Assembly (NCBI GenBank): GCA_027295475.1
Contig: JAPUKV010000069.1
Coordinates: forward strand, 1-35,548
DNA from: Pseudomonadota bacterium
GTDB taxonomy: Bacteria > Pseudomonadota > Gammaproteobacteria > Woeseiales > Woeseiaceae
Length of the DNA: 35,548 nt
Direction: 5' to 3'
Of the stretch, positions 23,343 to 31,437 are shown piece after piece (within the stretch, counting starts at the first letter, position 1; each line of letters begins with the position of its first letter). Position numbers and translations under genes: made by a program. The notes under the pieces are model-generated. The model made no database searches, was not told where the DNA came from, and saw only the letters and a list, made by a program, of their open reading frames with translations.

Positions 23343-25929
23343 GTAGTCGCTCCTCGAAACGGCTCAGGATGTTTAGCGGCCTGGTCTTGTCGCTCGGCAG
23401 ATTCAAGTTGATGCGGACATCACCTTTCGCAATCTGCTGCATCGCAGTCGCAACACGTTCTTGCCAGGCGGTCAGCCGCATTGCCCACTGATCGGCACGT
23501 TTCGCATCCCACTCACCGCTGGCAGCCGCACCGCTGTACTTGATTGATCGACTGTCGATATTGATTAGTACGAGGCCGCCGATATTCTCCTCGAGGGCAC
23601 ATGCATAGACAACGAGCTGAAGGTCAAGCGGGTCGCCGCTGCGATTCAGGAAATTCTTGGGCTGGCCGGTCTTGTAGTCGGCGACAATTAGCGACTCATC
23701 GGACAGACGATCGATCCGATCGACTCGCAGTGTGAGCCGAACGCCAAATTGTTCAAATTCGATTTCCTGTTCGACGTTATCGATGGTAAACGTCGACCGT
23801 GTCAGTTCTTCATCGACGAACGTCTTGACAAGCGTAAGAAGCCGATCGCGCTCGAGTGCCAGGATCCTTCGAAGAACCGGGTCCGCATGCCACAAGTATT
23901 CTTTGAGCGATGCATCAACCGCCTTCACGATGCGCTCCTGGATATCCGACCCGGTCCACTGCCGGATCGCATCCTGCGATGGTCTTTCAGCAAACAGCAC
24001 GTGCAGTACTTTATGAATCAGATTGCCTCGTTGTTGCGGCGACAACCCGGTAGCCACCGTGTTGAGTTCGGATACGCGCAAGCGTCCGTGTGCAAACGCC
24101 GAAAATGGCTCTGTTACCTGGCGTTGCACGGTATATGCGCCCCCTGCAACGAACTCGTCCTGCTGTACGGCGGGAACCGGGTCATCTGCAGGTATTTCCG
24201 TGTCATGACTGCCGACGAGTTCGACTGCATGCCAACCGGGATCCTCAACCCAATCCTCAATCACGGCCTGGTATCGGGCGATCAGCGGGCTGGCCGAATT
24301 TTCGAATTCCTCGCTTGATTGTGGCCAGCTCAAGCTCACGCGGTCGGCGCTTTTTACCAAACGGTCCAGGACTCTTTGTGAATACTCCAGGGTGTCGTCT
24401 GGCGTCGAGTCAGGCATCGAGTACTGTCGCTGCAGTTGCCTGGATACGAGCATCAGTGGATGCGTCGCCGGCGGCCAGTTGTCCGCGTCGAGACCAGACA
24501 CCCACAAACTATCGAAACTCATGCCGGCGGCTTCAAGCGGCCCGAGCAGCCGGATGACGCCGGGCTGTGTCTGCGGCTGATAAATCGTGTCGCTGGCTAG
24601 CGCGGCAAGGCGGCTGCTCGCCTCGGCAAAAGTCACCTTCGGACAGACGATCTCCAGCCTGGCCAGGTCATTGAGCAATTCGCGCCAGCGATTCAGCAAC
24701 TGAAATTCATCGCTAGCCAGCGTTCTCGAGCCCGGCCACCCGAGGTCATCCAACAGCTTGTCAATCTTGTCCGCCCACGCAGCCGGGTTGGCTTTGTCGT
24801 CAGCGCCAGCCTGGAATGACCTAAGGCGTTCCACGCCCTCAAGCCATGCCGCAGCGTCTGCATCGACGGCCCGTCGTTTGAACAAACGATGCAGGGCTGA
24901 CGGCGTCCAGGGCTGGTCCGGAAGTCGACGCAGATACATCTCGAGTTTGCATCGACCCGATGTTTCCTGCGCGGACATGAATTGTGTGCGCAGTAACAGG
25001 CTGATCTCGCTAAAGGACAGACCTCGATGTACCCATTGCAACAAGAGCAATGCAATGCTTATTACCGGGTAGTCCGAGAGGCGCCGGCCATAGGACGTGT
25101 TTACGGCTGTCCGCAGATCCGCGCCGCCGTATTGCCAGCCGGGCGCAAGGCCTTCTCTTATCAGTCTTTCGGTTGTTAAGGCGTTTCTGTCCAGCGAAGA
25201 GGAAACGATGCCAACAGTCGCGGAGGGATTCTCCGTTAACTGCCGCCGTGCCCAGGCGCCTGCCGCGCGCAGCTCTGCGTCCGCATTGGCGAATGCGGCA
25301 ACCAGAACATCCGCTGCAGCTGCATCGACTTGTGCCACACTCACGACACAGCCGATATCTGCCATGATCGCAAACAAATGTTCAACCGCCGGCACCAGGC
25401 GGTCGAAACCTGCATAGACCACACGTTCGGGCGCGGGGACTGCCCGGCTTTCGATAAGGCCCGCTACTATGCCTGCGACCTGTGCGTCGTCGATCCAGTT
25501 GTTATCGGCAAGAATCGCCTGGTACTTTCGCGCGGCTGCAGCGAAGAGTTGTTCGTCCTGACTCCGGGCCTCGGTCGAGACTTCGCTGAGTGACACTCGC
25601 CAGTCGTGGAGGCGTTGCCAGGATTGTCTGGCTGGTCGAACGAGCCCGCCGATATTGAGCAGTGAAGCGCCTGCCTGCTCTTTCAGACATCGCTCCCAGA
25701 TAATCCCGCTCGCGTGGCCAGCGAGGACGATCGGTAAGGAATCGGCTGCCGCATTAACGGTCGATGTAAGCCAGTCATCCAGGAATCTGATATTGGGCGA
25801 TAGCCAGGCTTTATTGCCAAGCGCCAGTTGTTCTTTGCCGTATTCCGAATTCAGAACGCGCGCGAGCCGGCGGCTTGCAGTAATGACAATGCTGTTGTTT
25901 TCGACCGCCTCAGATAACCACTGATACAT
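23329..25929 (-). CDS. AddB-like PD-(D/E)XK nuclease, partner of the AddA-like helicase
   Basis: The 866-residue protein has the helicase-like but degenerate N-terminus SIVITASRRLARVLNSEYG, a central DSLWVSGLDADNWPPATHPLMLVSRQLQRQYSMPDS segment typical of this family, and a C-terminal nuclease: RGNLIHKVLHVLF (His), LRVDRIDRLSDESLIVADYKTGQPKNFL (Asp...DYKTG, about residue 751) and LQLVVYACAL. It matches the 'probable DNA repair protein' family found beside AddA-like helicases in Beta- and Gammaproteobacteria. No Walker A motif is visible, and the four Cys that bind the Fe-S cluster in Bacillus AddB are not seen, so it is an atypical AddB. The ATG at 25929 opens the operon. Confidence 0.85.
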   Translation of the reverse strand: MYQWLSEAVENNSIVITASRRLARVLNSEYGKEQLALGNKAWLSPNIRFLDDWLTSTVNAAADSLPIVLAGHASGIIWERCLKEQAGASLLNIGGLVRPARQSWQRLHDWRVSLSEVSTEARSQDEQLFAAAARKYQAILADNNWIDDAQVAGIVAGLIESRAVPAPERVVYAGFDRLVPAVEHLFAIMADIGCVVSVAQVDAAAADVLVAAFANADAELRAAGAWARRQLTENPSATVGIVSSSLDRNALTTERLIREGLAPGWQYGGADLRTAVNTSYGRRLSDYPVISIALLLLQWVHRGLSFSEISLLLRTQFMSAQETSGRCKLEMYLRRLPDQPWTPSALHRLFKRRAVDADAAAWLEGVERLRSFQAGADDKANPAAWADKIDKLLDDLGWPGSRTLASDEFQLLNRWRELLNDLARLEIVCPKVTFAEASSRLAALASDTIYQPQTQPGVIRLLGPLEAAGMSFDSLWVSGLDADNWPPATHPLMLVSRQLQRQYSMPDSTPDDTLEYSQRVLDRLVKSADRVSLSWPQSSEEFENSASPLIARYQAVIEDWVEDPGWHAVELVGSHDTEIPADDPVPAVQQDEFVAGGAYTVQRQVTEPFSAFAHGRLRVSELNTVATGLSPQQRGNLIHKVLHVLFAERPSQDAIRQWTGSDIQERIVKAVDASLKEYLWHADPVLRRILALERDRLLTLVKTFVDEELTRSTFTIDNVEQEIEFEQFGVRLTLRVDRIDRLSDESLIVADYKTGQPKNFLNRSGDPLDLQLVVYACALEENIGGLVLINIDSRSIKYSGAAASGEWDAKRADQWAMRLTAWQERVATAMQQIAKGDVRINLNLPSDKTRPLNILSRFEERLRAER

Positions 25930-26044
25930 CGAATCTTCGACTCGCTTTCCTGCTGCGGCTTTTATTTCAATTCTGCGCTTCTAAAGTACTGACTGAGCGA
26001 TGAGTCGATTCTTGAGAACACCTCATGAACAGTGAGCCCGACAA

Positions 26045-27265
26045 TCATATGGCACCGGAATCATACAGCCTCGCGATTTCTTTGTCGGAATAGCCGAGAT
26101 CATCTTTGAGTACCTCGGCTGTGTGCTGCCCCAGGACCGGCGGTGCCAGCTTGTATTCGACCGGCGTGTCCGAAAATCGAACAGGATTCGCGACAGTCGG
26201 CACTTCGCCGGCCAGTGAATGGTTCAAGCTTCTTACGATCCGCCGCTCCGCCACCACCGGGTCCGAAAATACCTGGGCAAGATCATTGATTGGGCCGGCA
26301 GGAATATGCAGGGAGGCAAATCGATCCAGCCAGTATGCCGTTGTCTCACCCGTGAGCCGTCCCGCGATGATCTGAATCAGCTCATCCCGATTCTCGATTC
26401 GTGCCGAGTTTGCCGAGTACCTCGGATCCTCTGCGACTTCCGGACAACCGAGTGACGCGCAGCAATTCGCAAACTGGCTGTCATTGCCAACGGCCAGCAT
26501 CAGGTATCCGTCGGCAGTCTGAAATGCCTGGTACGGGACGATGTTCGGATGGGCTGTGCCGCGTCGGTCGGGCGGCGTTCCGGTCAGCAGGTAGTTCATG
26601 TTCTGATTTGCCAGCCAGGCGACCTGGCTGTCAAACAGGGGAACGTCTATGTGCTGACCGCGACCACTTTGCTCCCGTGCGACCAGGGCCGCAAGAACCG
26701 CGCTCGCGGCATACATCCCCGCCATGATGTCGGCAATGGCAACGCCAACCTTGGTCGGGCGTCCGCCTTCAGCATCGCTCTCGCCGGTTATGCTCATCAG
26801 CCCGCCGGCAGCCTGGATCAACGCGTCATAGCCCGGCTCACCAGATTTCGAACCCGACTGCCCGTACGCCGAGATCGAACAATAAATAAGTGTCGGATTC
26901 AGTTCGCAGAGAGTGGTCGCATCCAGGCCGTAGCGCTGCAGTGATCCGACTTTATAATTCTCCAGCAAAACATCGCTCCTGGTGACCAGCTTTCGGATCA
27001 GCTCCTGCCCCAGAGGGTGCGCCAGGTTGACTGTTACTGAACGCTTGTTGCGATTGGTCGACTGGAAGTAACCTGCTTCTTGCGTGTCGTTGCCAGCCGA
27101 ATCGCGCAACCACGGCGGCCCCCAGCTCCTGGTGTCGTCACCAACACCGGGACGCTCGATCTTGATGACTTCGGCGCCGTAGTCCGCCAGCAGCTGGCCC
27201 GCCCATGGTCCGGCAAGCACACGGCTCATATCAATAACTTTCAAACTGTTTAATGGTCCGGGCAT
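26045..27265 (-). CDS. Class III CoA-transferase (CaiB/BaiF family)
   Basis: The family moves CoA between organic acids or racemises 2-methylacyl-CoA. The protein begins GPLNSLKVIDMSRVLAGPWAGQLLADYGAEVIKIERPGVGDDTRSWGPP, a family hallmark, and has the catalytic Asp147 in GEPGYDALIQAAGGLMSITGE, then GVAIADIMAGMYAASAVLAALV. The C-terminal part has AGPINDLAQVFSDPVV and LGQHTAEVLKDDLGYS. The 406 residues are standard. ATG 27265 is reported; a TTG two codons upstream is also possible. Neither has a normal ribosome binding site, because the REP-like repeat lies directly upstream. Substrate is not predictable; glutaryl-, succinyl- or formyl-CoA type donors are all possible. Confidence 0.9.
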   Translation of the reverse strand: MPGPLNSLKVIDMSRVLAGPWAGQLLADYGAEVIKIERPGVGDDTRSWGPPWLRDSAGNDTQEAGYFQSTNRNKRSVTVNLAHPLGQELIRKLVTRSDVLLENYKVGSLQRYGLDATTLCELNPTLIYCSISAYGQSGSKSGEPGYDALIQAAGGLMSITGESDAEGGRPTKVGVAIADIMAGMYAASAVLAALVAREQSGRGQHIDVPLFDSQVAWLANQNMNYLLTGTPPDRRGTAHPNIVPYQAFQTADGYLMLAVGNDSQFANCCASLGCPEVAEDPRYSANSARIENRDELIQIIAGRLTGETTAYWLDRFASLHIPAGPINDLAQVFSDPVVAERRIVRSLNHSLAGEVPTVANPVRFSDTPVEYKLAPPVLGQHTAEVLKDDLGYSDKEIARLYDSGAI

Positions 27266-27268
27266 GGA

Positions 27269-27299
27269 CAAAGCACCCGTCGTGACGGGCTCCTGCGAT
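27269..27299 (-). repeat. REP-like palindromic element, copy 2
   Basis: On the minus strand the sequence has a GCAGGAGC head followed by stem CCCGTC and GACGGG with a two-base loop, then a T-rich tail, and matches about 24 of 31 bases of the copy at 19921-19951 in the opposite orientation. It ends within a few bases of the CoA-transferase start codon, so the hairpin would lie in that gene's 5' leader. Confidence 0.65.
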
Positions 27300-27378
27300 T
27301 GTGCATTAGTATTCAGAGCCCGGGATTGTCGAGGCGACCAGTGAAGACCGCAAGCGATTTATTGTTTGAATACGCCAC

Positions 27379-27411
27379 AAAAAACCCGGCCAACCCAAAG
27401 GGTTGGCCGGG
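27379..27411 (-). terminator. Strong intrinsic terminator for the DUF6491-like gene
   Basis: CCCGGCCAACCC (27385-27396) and GGGTTGGCCGGG (27400-27411) form a perfect 12-bp GC-rich stem with a three-base AAA/TTT loop. On the minus strand it is followed by six T (27384-27379). It lies about 60 bases after the stop of the minus-strand gene at 27473. It is the clearest Rho-independent terminator in the window and separates that gene from the CoA-transferase gene. Confidence 0.93.
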
Positions 27412-27472
27412 CGGGTCCGCACGGAGATTGCGGATTGCGCGATTGAATCGACCGATCAGATGCCGAATCGAC

Positions 27473-27952
27473 TCAATCTAGCTCTTCGACCTCAGCACCT
27501 GCTACAGGTTTGGGCGCCGGGGCCTGGTCGTCGGCCGGCTCTTTCCTGCCGAACCGCACGAGTAACCAATCTGCTTCATCCTCACTAATACGTCGAATCG
27601 AAGCAATTCTTGCTGTGTCCCGACCGGCTGAGTCAAAAACAAGCGCGTCACCACCGTATGGACAAAGCCGGTCGTCTCTGGAGATCGTTCCTATCTGAAA
27701 CGAGCCCCTGAGCCCCCAGGCTGGACTGGATAGCCTGACAAAATAGGGCCGCTTCGGTGAAGCCCAGATCAGCAGGTTCCTGTCATCCAGGGCCGTATAG
27801 TCTCGGATAGTCCGGATCGAGATGCAATCCGATCCTCGATAATCCAGGTCGACTGTGGGGTCCAAATCATCGGCATGGGCCAGCATCAATGGTGAGAAAA
27901 CACCTAAGAAAAGTACGATAATTAACTGTTTTAAAATAATTTTATCGCTCAT
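27473..27952 (-). CDS. Exported DUF6491-like protein
   Basis: The 159-residue protein has a signal peptide (ILKQLIIVLFLGVFSPLMLAHA, cleavage probably after AHA about residue 27) and a small domain with a Cys pair: SDCISIRTIRDYTALDDRNLLIWASPKRPYFVRLSS...DDRLCPYGGDALVF. The pattern 'CI-x-I-R-T-I-R-D-Y-x-x-L-D-D-R-N-L-L-I-W' resembles the DUF6491 family of small periplasmic proteins of unknown function. The two Cys (about 43 and 97) could form a disulphide. The C-terminal tail is Pro/Ala/Glu-rich and probably disordered. It appears to be a single-gene unit ending at the terminator at 27379-27411. Confidence 0.8.
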   Translation of the reverse strand: MSDKIILKQLIIVLFLGVFSPLMLAHADDLDPTVDLDYRGSDCISIRTIRDYTALDDRNLLIWASPKRPYFVRLSSPAWGLRGSFQIGTISRDDRLCPYGGDALVFDSAGRDTARIASIRRISEDEADWLLVRFGRKEPADDQAPAPKPVAGAEVEELD

Positions 27953-28095
27953 GCTGTTACCCAGCGATGTGCCACAAGGTGCCCCATCAGATCAGTGATT
28001 TTCATTGTTTGGACTGCCGGATTTGGCATTAAGTTCATCGCAAATCCGCAGCCAGTCGAACCGATGGGCTGGCCGATGTTGCGTCGCCGGCCGCC

Positions 28096-28953
28096 TCAGG
28101 ACGCATCGGTGGCAACCGGACGATCAGGATCCAGTATCCATTCGCTCCAGGAGCCGACATACAGACGTGGCTCCGGATAGCCGGCCAGCCGTGCCGATAA
28201 GGCCAGGTGACAAGCGGTCACCCCCGAGCCGCACATGCTGACCCAGGACCCGCCCCTGTTATCTCCAAAAACCCCGGCCCAGCCTAGTTTCAGTTCGTCG
28301 CGGTTTTTCCAGGTACCGTCATCGGCGACGCTGTCCGAGAATGGGTGATTTACTGCGCCCGGAATATGACCTGCCACCGGATCAATCGGTTCGCTGCCAC
28401 CCGCGTACCGCAACCTCGCACGGGCATCGACGATCGGTGGCCCCCCGCCGGATTCCAGCGACGCCAGGAGCTCGTCAGTCGAAATGATAAGGCCTGCGTC
28501 GGGCAGCGGCCGAAATTGCGCCCGGACAAAGGTTTCGTCTCTGTGAGACACGGGATATCCCGCTTTCTGCCAGGCGCCATAGCCGCCATCCAACACGGCA
28601 ACGTGCTCGTGGCCAAGCCATCTCAGCATCCACCACAGCCGGGCCGCTATCGCGCCGCTCGAGTGATCGTAAACAATGACCTGTGAATCGTTGCCGATGC
28701 CCCATGCAGACAATGTCAGCGCAAATGCGTCGGCCGCAGGCAAAGGATGCCGACCCGTCGCAGCAGTGACTGGCCCGGCGAGGTCCTGGTCGAGATTGGC
28801 ATGTTGAGCGCCCGGAACGTGGCCCTGCCCATATTCTTCGCGTCCTTTCGCCGGCTGCATCAGGTCAAAACGGCAATCCATTACCCGCCAGTGCGGCTCG
28901 CTCCATTGTCGTCTTAGCTCGTCAACGCTGATCAAATAATTGTAACTGGTCAT
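28096..28953 (-). CDS. sseA: 3-Mercaptopyruvate (or thiosulfate) sulfurtransferase, tandem rhodanese
   Basis: Two rhodanese domains are present: an inactive N-terminal one (about 1-130, with WRVMDCRFDL, GHVPGAQHANLDQDLAGP, VIVYDHSSGAIAARLWWMLRWLGH) and a catalytic one with PIVDARARLRYAGGSEPIDPVAGHIPGAVNHPF and the active-site loop MCGSGVTACHLALSARLAG. The CGSGVTA loop is that of 3-mercaptopyruvate sulfurtransferases (EC 2.8.1.2) rather than the CRKG type of thiosulfate enzymes. I chose ATG 28953, which has AGGA about eleven bases upstream; a TTG seven codons earlier is the longest frame. It is divergent from etfB. Confidence 0.92.
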   Translation of the reverse strand: MTSYNYLISVDELRRQWSEPHWRVMDCRFDLMQPAKGREEYGQGHVPGAQHANLDQDLAGPVTAATGRHPLPAADAFALTLSAWGIGNDSQVIVYDHSSGAIAARLWWMLRWLGHEHVAVLDGGYGAWQKAGYPVSHRDETFVRAQFRPLPDAGLIISTDELLASLESGGGPPIVDARARLRYAGGSEPIDPVAGHIPGAVNHPFSDSVADDGTWKNRDELKLGWAGVFGDNRGGSWVSMCGSGVTACHLALSARLAGYPEPRLYVGSWSEWILDPDRPVATDAS

Positions 28954-29105
28954 TTCCGGCGGATGTCCTGACAAAAAGAGCCGAACCGTGGCGAAATGTT
29001 ATATCTGCCTTGTACAGCGGTTTGTCCTCGGAGACAATATGCCATGCGCAGTCCTGCGGCTGTCGGCGATAATTTCAATTCTATTCGAAACCAGGAGAAC
29101 GTTTC

Positions 29106-29855
29106 GTGGAAAGAATACTTGTGGGTCTGAAACGCGTGGTTGATTACAACGTGCGGGTCCGGGTCCGATCGGACGGTTCCGGCGTCGAAACAGACGGCGT
29201 CAAGATGAGTATCAATCCTTTCGACGAAATCGCGCTCGAAGAAGCATTGCGCATGAAGGAACGTGGCGAAACCAACGAGGTCGTGGTCGTCTCGATCGGT
29301 GGCAGTGAGTGTCAACAACAGCTGCGTACAGGGTTGGCAATGGGCGCTGACAGAGCCATTCTCGTCGAGACTGCGGAGCCCGTGAATCCTCTGACCGGTG
29401 CAAGAATATTCCAGGCACTGATCAAGAGAGAGACGGCGGAGCTGGTGCTTCTCGGTAAGCAGGCGATTGACGACGACAATAACCAAACCGGTCAGATGCT
29501 TGCCGCGCTCTGGGGACGGCCGCAGGCGACCTTTGCATCGAAGATTGAACTGAATGGATCGACTGCCAGGGTTACGCGTGAAGTGGATGTCGGCCTCGAG
29601 GTGATTGACGTTGACTTGCCCGCGGTTATCACGACTGACCTTCGTCTGAATGAGCCGCGTTACGTGAAGCTTCCAGACATCATGAAAGCGAAGAAAAAAA
29701 CCCTGGATCAGATACCCGTCGCCGATCTTGGCGTCGAATCGGCAGCATCAATAACGGCGGCCGCCTTCGAACCACCCGAACAACGTCAGAAAGGCGTCAT
29801 CGTAAAAGACGTCGCAGAACTTGTCGCCGCACTAAAAGATAAAGGCCTGGTGTAA
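29106..29855 (+). CDS. etfB: Electron transfer flavoprotein beta subunit
   Basis: EtfB binds AMP and, with EtfA, accepts electrons from acyl-CoA dehydrogenases. The N-terminus ERILVGLKRVVDYNVRVRVRSDGSGVET, NPFDEIALEEALRMKE and the signature LLGKQAIDDDNNQTGQMLAALW are diagnostic. The signature strand VDLPAVITTDLRLNEPRYVKLPDIMKAKKK, containing the Arg/Lys segment, completes the protein at 249 residues. The start is GTG 29106, with AGGAG eight bases upstream, and it aligns with known EtfB N-termini. Its stop overlaps the etfA start (TAATG). With fadJ it belongs to fatty-acid oxidation, although ETF:quinone oxidoreductase is not here. Confidence 0.96.
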   Translation: MERILVGLKRVVDYNVRVRVRSDGSGVETDGVKMSINPFDEIALEEALRMKERGETNEVVVVSIGGSECQQQLRTGLAMGADRAILVETAEPVNPLTGARIFQALIKRETAELVLLGKQAIDDDNNQTGQMLAALWGRPQATFASKIELNGSTARVTREVDVGLEVIDVDLPAVITTDLRLNEPRYVKLPDIMKAKKKTLDQIPVADLGVESAASITAAAFEPPEQRQKGVIVKDVAELVAALKDKGLV

Positions 29856-30799
29856 TGTCGAAAATACTTGTAATTGCGGAACACGACGGATCATCCCTTA
29901 ACCTCAGCACCGCGAAGTGCATGGCATGTGCCAGCAAGCTGGCCGATGCCGAAATCGATGTGGCCGTATTCGCCGATGGCGGCACTGATATCGCCAATGA
30001 AGCAGCTCAACTGGATTCGGTAAGCAAGGTCCTGCTTGTCGATTGTCCGGCGAACCAGTATCCACTGGCAGCGGTCATAGCTCCGCAGCTTGTCGCGATG
30101 GCGGACGGCTATTCGCATCTGCTGGGCCCCTCAACGACTTTCGGTAAAGACCTGATGCCCAGGGTGGCAGCTTTGCTTGGCGTGAATCAGATCAGTGACG
30201 TGATGACGGTATTGGGCACTCACAAGTTCAAGCGCCCAATTTACGCGGGCAACGCAATACTCACGGTCGAGGCACCCGATGACAGACCGGTGGTCGCAAC
30301 CGTCAGGACGGCTTCGTTCAGGAGCGTCGGCTCCGGCAATTCCGCAAGCGTTGAACAGGTATCTCTGGATGCCGATATTCCCGATCACACGCGGTTCGTC
30401 GAGTTGCAGGCGGGACAATCCGATCGGCCGGATCTACAGACGGCGACAAAAGTCGTCTCGGGCGGTCGCGCCCTCGGCAGCAGCGAGAATTTCGACCTCA
30501 TATTCAAGCTGGCCGATGCGCTCGGTGCCGGTGTCGGCGCATCGCGCGCGGCAGTCGATGCCGGCTATGTCGCCAACGAAATGCAGGTTGGCCAGACAGG
30601 CAAGATTATTGCGCCGGAGCTCTACATCGCCATTGGAATTTCGGGTGCAATTCAGCATCTCACCGGCATTAAGGATGCAGGCACGATCGTTGCGATTAAC
30701 AAAGACGAGGATGCACCGATATTTGAGGTAGCCGACCTCGGCATCGTCGGCGATCTTTTTCAGATCGTTCCGGAGTTCGAGGAAGCCATCGGCTCCTGA
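29855..30799 (+). CDS. etfA: Electron transfer flavoprotein alpha subunit
   Basis: EtfA holds the FAD that passes electrons to ETF:quinone oxidoreductase. The N-terminal half (SKILVIAEHDGSSLNLSTAKCMACASKLAD) is followed by HLLGPSTTFGKDLMPRVAALL and the FAD-binding C-terminal half, with VVSGGRALGSSENFDLIFKLADALGAGVGASRAAVDAGYV, GQTGKIIAPELYIAIGISGAIQHLTGIKDAGTIVAINKDEDAPIFEVADLGIVGDLFQIVPE. The 314 residues match the family. One-base overlap with etfB (TAATG) couples translation. It converges on the peroxiredoxin gene, with two small hairpins in between. Confidence 0.97.
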   Translation: MSKILVIAEHDGSSLNLSTAKCMACASKLADAEIDVAVFADGGTDIANEAAQLDSVSKVLLVDCPANQYPLAAVIAPQLVAMADGYSHLLGPSTTFGKDLMPRVAALLGVNQISDVMTVLGTHKFKRPIYAGNAILTVEAPDDRPVVATVRTASFRSVGSGNSASVEQVSLDADIPDHTRFVELQAGQSDRPDLQTATKVVSGGRALGSSENFDLIFKLADALGAGVGASRAAVDAGYVANEMQVGQTGKIIAPELYIAIGISGAIQHLTGIKDAGTIVAINKDEDAPIFEVADLGIVGDLFQIVPEFEEAIGS

Positions 30800-30826
30800 T
30801 CGCGGCGGTGCACGATGCGCGACCGA

Positions 30827-30864
30827 GGAGCCTGGACGGCTCCGTGTTCACCTACCTTCGGTAG
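30827..30864. other. Two small hairpins between convergent etfA and peroxiredoxin genes
   Basis: GGAGCC (30827-30832) pairs with GGCTCC (30838-30843), and CTACC (30852-30856) pairs with GGTAG (30860-30864). Both lie in the 74-base gap between the two gene ends. Neither has a clear T-tract in either direction, so they are weak bidirectional terminator candidates or mRNA 3' stabilisers. Confidence 0.4.
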
Positions 30865-30873
30865 TTCATGTAT

Positions 30874-31356
30874 TCAGAGATTCGCCAGAACAGATTCGGC
30901 GGAACTCACTTCGAACTTGCCCGGCTCCTCTACAGCTACGTGAGTTGCAACACCGTCGTCGACGATAATCGCAAATCGCTGGCCACGCATGCCCATGCCG
31001 AAACCAGTGGCGTCCATCTCGAGACCGAGTGCGCTTGCGTATTCGCCATTGCCGTCGGCGAGCATCGATATCTTATCGCCAACGCTCCTGTCTTTACCCC
31101 AGGCATCCATCACAAAGATATCGTTAACGGCCATGCAGGCGATCGTGTCAACGCCTTTGGCAAGAATTTCGTCGGCGTGATCGACAAACCCCGGCACATG
31201 ATTCATGGAACAGGTCGGCGTAAACGCACCCGGCACCGAAAAAAGAACCACTTTCTTGCCGCCAAACAAATCCTCCGTCGAAACCGCTCCGGGTCCTGCA
31301 TCGGTCATCACTCCGAATAGACCGGACGGCATTTTTTCTCCTGCTTGTATTGACAT
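30874..31356 (-). CDS. Peroxiredoxin, Prx5 type
   Basis: The enzyme reduces hydrogen peroxide and alkyl hydroperoxides. The peroxidatic Cys49 lies in VPGAFTPTCSMNHVPGF, the Prx5/AhpE-like signature with Thr46 and the Pro before it. NDIFVMDAWGK, LADGNGEYASALGLEMDA and RGQRFAIIVDDG are family segments. A second Cys74 (IACMAVND) may be the resolving residue or unrelated. At 160 residues it is a single-domain Prx5 with no glutaredoxin fusion, so a thioredoxin, glutaredoxin or GSH donor is inferred. The start has an excellent AGGAGG site and a perfect 6-bp hairpin just upstream. Confidence 0.93.
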   Translation of the reverse strand: MSIQAGEKMPSGLFGVMTDAGPGAVSTEDLFGGKKVVLFSVPGAFTPTCSMNHVPGFVDHADEILAKGVDTIACMAVNDIFVMDAWGKDRSVGDKISMLADGNGEYASALGLEMDATGFGMGMRGQRFAIIVDDGVATHVAVEEPGKFEVSSAESVLANL

Positions 31357-31372
31357 GAGACTCCTCCTGAGA

Positions 31373-31388
31373 CGGCGGAGTACCGCCG
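31373..31388 (-). promoter_or_regulatory. Perfect hairpin just upstream of the peroxiredoxin ribosome binding site
   Basis: CGGCGG (31373-31378) and CCGCCG (31383-31388) form a six-pair GC-only stem with a four-base loop. It ends only a few bases before the AGGAGG site of the peroxiredoxin gene on the minus-strand mRNA. It may be the stem-loop that sets transcript stability or translation level, or an operator; no T-tract follows it. Confidence 0.4.
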
Positions 31389-31437
31389 CTGTTCCCGTGA
31401 TTACTCGTATTTTATTGTTTCGTAAGGTTTTCTCTAC

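Noticed and set aside
30827..30864. Strong bidirectional terminator between etfA and the peroxiredoxin gene
   Set aside because: The hairpins have short stems and no T-tract, so they are only reported as possible hairpins.
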